Assembly (NCBI RefSeq): GCF_019972295.1
Contig: NZ_BLJA01000001.1
Location: 1,334,049-1,398,048, forward strand
DNA length: 64,000 bases
Direction of reading: 5' to 3'
Source: Geobacter sp. AOG2
GTDB lineage: Bacteria > Desulfobacterota > Desulfuromonadia > Geobacterales > Pseudopelobacteraceae
Shown here: positions 61,743-64,000 of the stretch, in pieces
Layout: every line of letters starts with the position of its first letter
Position numbering within the stretch: the first letter of the stretch is position 1
Made by a program: the position numbers and the translations under genes
The notes under the pieces: generated by a model
The model's input: the letters and a program-made list of their open reading frames with translations, nothing else
What the model was told of the DNA's origin: nothing
Database searches by the model: none

Positions 61743-62641
61743 ACTTCATGTCCATAGGCAGTCCAGGTTCGGGGCCAAGGCGGTTGCCGGCACAAAAACG
61801 GTGATGAAGTCGCCGACGCCGCATAACGACGTGCGGTATTCGCCTGTCGGCACAGGGAAATGCCGTGTGGACGAGAAACATTTTGTCCCTTGGACTTCAT
61901 TAGCGGAGCAAGAGTATGAGACAGGGAGTTATCTAGGGCAAGGGCGGCATCGGTAATGGGGGACCCTCGTGTGTAGAAACAACAGAATAGACGGAACGAC
62001 CACGGCAGGTTGTCATGGAAAATGCGCCGAGTCTGCGCAGATAAGTATTCCCGTAGTCGGACTTTAGAAACAGCATGAAGAATGTCACAGAGTTGAAGCC
62101 GCCTCTTTTGAACCAGGCCAGGCCGCGCCCTCAACTATAACGAACTGCGTACCGCGCAAACAGACTAAAAGATGCTCATGAAAGCTGCATTTGTCGTTGT
62201 TATTTATCTATCCTCTTCAGGTATTATCAAAATGATCTATCTATTATCAAAACGGTAAAGCATGCTTTTATTTACAGGCTCCTATCTGTTCAGGCGATAG
62301 GGCTGAGGCTAAACAGGGTCAGTAGCTGATATATGTTGTTGTATAAATAATGTAATAACGTTGAGCGGTTGTAAAATAAATAATGTTTATTTACAGGTAT
62401 TTGTATTCTAGCGTTAATTTGGCATGCGTTATGAATATATATTTATATCGATGCTAGACTCGCTGGTTATTCTGTTTGGCAACACGAAATTTCAGTATTA
62501 CACGAGCTCATTTGTGAGCCTCCTTTTCATGTGGTGGGGGAACAGTCCCCCCCTTTTTTAGACGCACTCAAGCACCAGTCGAAATATAAATACATATATA
62601 TCGACTGGTGCGATAACCCCACTCGGGAAAAAGGACAAGGG
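61743..62641. other. Long non-coding, AT-rich stretch before the ExbB operon
   Basis: About 900 bases. The first 400 have a plus-strand frame without a start site and a minus-strand frame (61739-62134) whose product looks non-protein-like; I accept neither. From 62160 on the DNA is AT-rich. A hairpin CCTATC-GATAGG (about 62280-62300) and a block with TTGGCATGCGTTATGAATAT (62412-62431) that partly repeats a block at 61239-61258 are the only visible structures. Confidence 0.4.
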
Positions 62642-63056
62642 ATGGACTGGCTGAAAGTGGCAATCGATTACGGAGTCATCGGGCTTTTGATTATCTTGAG
62701 CGTGGCTGCGGTGGGTATCGCCATTGAGCGAGGATTGTACTTCAAAAGGGTATGTATCGGTGACTTTACCTGTAAACGGGAACTGGAACTGGCCTTGACG
62801 AGAAAACTGCATCTGATCGCCACGATCGGCAGTAATGCCCCCTATATCGGGCTCTTGGGCACGGTGCTCGGCATCATGCTGACCTTCGCCACCATGGGGC
62901 AGGAGGGCATGATGGACAGCAGCCGGATCATGACCGGACTGGCCCTGGCCTTGAAGGCCACCGCTGTGGGACTCCTGGTGGCCATCCCATCGGTGACGCT
63001 TTACAACCTGTTGCTGCGCAACGCCAAGGAACTCCTTATGAAATGGGATATTCGTC

Positions 63057-63076
<20 letters not shown>
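62642..63076 (+). CDS. exbB: ExbB/TolQ/MotA-family proton channel protein
   Basis: A 144-aa inner-membrane protein with three helices: VAIDYGVIGLLIILSVAAVG, IATIGSNAPYIGLLGTVLGI (the conserved TolQ-type pore helix region) and GLALALKATAVGLLVAIPSV. With ExbD it uses the proton gradient to energise TonB-dependent outer-membrane uptake or a related machine. It is shorter than E. coli ExbB, as is common in this group. The ATG at 62642 has AAGGAC upstream. It overlaps the ExbD gene by 20 bases. Confidence 0.85.
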
Positions 63077-63448
<372 letters not shown>

Positions 63449-63452
<4 letters not shown>

Positions 63453-64000
63453 CCCAATGCCATTATTGCGAATGGCGGTGTCGTCTCGATGAAACGGCCA
63501 GTGGCCGTTGCCGGATGTACCTGGCGACTGACGGTGGCATCCGGGAGCGGTTCCCCGGCAGGTGGAGCGGCTATATGGTGGCGCGAATCGAGACCATACC
63601 GTTTTATCATGCTTGGCCCGGAAGTCGTTGCCTGACCATCGGGACCGTGGGGTGCAATTTTTCCTGCACCTACTGTTCCAACGCCTTCGTCGCCAAAAAG
63701 GACCCGCTTGATGTGCTTCCAACGCTCTATACCTTCACGCCGCATGAAATTGTGAACATGGCCGCCAAGCTGGGTTGTCACGCCATTGTTTTCAATGTCA
63801 ACGAACCCGCGGTTTCGTTGCCGACCCTCGAACAGGTCGCCGACGAGGCCCGGCGATCGGGGATTCACATGGGATGCCTCACCAACGGCTACACCACTGA
63901 AGAATCAACCGAGCTATTGGCCAAGATTTTTTCGTTTATCAACGTCAGCCTGAAAGGGCTGGCACCGGAATTCAACAGGGCCTGCATCGGCATCCCTTCT
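63449..64000 (+). CDS. Radical SAM protein (AmmeMemoRadiSam/PflA-like), N-terminal part
   Basis: The first 184 codons are visible; the gene runs off the window. It begins with a Cys-rich motif (TQCHYCEWRCRLDETASGRC) followed by the radical SAM cluster GTVGCNFSCTYCSN (Cx3Cx2C). This matches pyruvate-formate-lyase-activase-like proteins of the AmmeMemoRadiSam group. GGAGG lies upstream and the ATG overlaps the ExbD stop by four bases. Coupling a radical SAM enzyme to an ExbBD motor suggests a dedicated system, but the target is unknown. Confidence 0.82.

Noticed and set aside
61739-62134. Minus-strand frame of 131 codons in the long gap
   Set aside because: No ribosome site, low-complexity product and no family resemblance.

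Overview
The window looks like a chromosomal segment of a Geobacter-like bacterium (Desulfuromonadia/Geobacterales). This rests on the mix of PAS-rich histidine kinases, a CheB-CheR-PAS fusion, many sigma-54 promoters, a PEP-CTERM protein and many small envelope lipoproteins in moderately high-GC DNA. No rRNA or complete tRNA is present, so the taxonomic placement is an inference.

Region 1 (1-4026) is the right part of a small integrative element. It holds the start of a tyrosine integrase (cut by the window edge), an excisionase-like HTH protein, a Rep_trans-type replication initiator, a ribbon-helix-helix regulator and one lower-GC cargo gene, a P-loop ATPase with a C-terminal winged-helix-like end. 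It stops at a copy of the 3' end of tRNA-Gly followed by a terminator, the expected outer end of an element inserted in a tRNA gene.

Region 2 (4234-25785, all minus strand) holds a giant cyclic beta-1,2-glucan synthase (3053 aa), an exported protein plus outer-membrane barrel pair, an MFS transporter, a PMA1-type proton P-ATPase, a universal stress protein, a SpoIIAA-like protein, a copper P-ATPase, an MscS channel and a run of small stress proteins that includes a ribosome-hibernation (HPF) factor. Region 3 (26109-32034, minus) holds a second MscS channel, an acyl ligase-ACP-acyltransferase fusion, MlaA and an exported alpha/beta hydrolase, suggesting envelope lipid handling.

Region 4 (32357-60837) holds a CheB-CheR-PAS protein overlapping a PAS/sigma-54 activator, GalU, a B12 radical SAM enzyme, and many small envelope and stress genes (BON proteins, CsbD, Spy-like, OmpW, tandem OmpA, DUF3309, YXWGXW, PEP-CTERM), a Crp/Fnr regulator, two histidine kinases and a BrkB-like membrane protein. 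Region 5 (60838-64000) has long AT-rich non-coding stretches, a small unknown gene, then an ExbB-ExbD-radical SAM operon running off the end.

The most interesting signal is regulatory. Ten copies of a 34-bp imperfect palindrome lie between 26 kb and 60 kb, on both strands. Each is followed, about 96 nt later, by a sigma-54 -24/-12 promoter, and in nine of ten an IHF-like site lies between them, 25-27 nt before the -24 element. These modules face HPF, the hydrolase-mlaA genes, the B12 radical SAM gene, BON, PEP-CTERM, DUF3309, the OmpW-to-OmpA operon, a barrel gene and small unknown genes. This points to one coherent sigma-54 envelope/stress regulon. Its activator is probably the enhancer-binding protein encoded among the sites at 35001-36725; that link is an inference.
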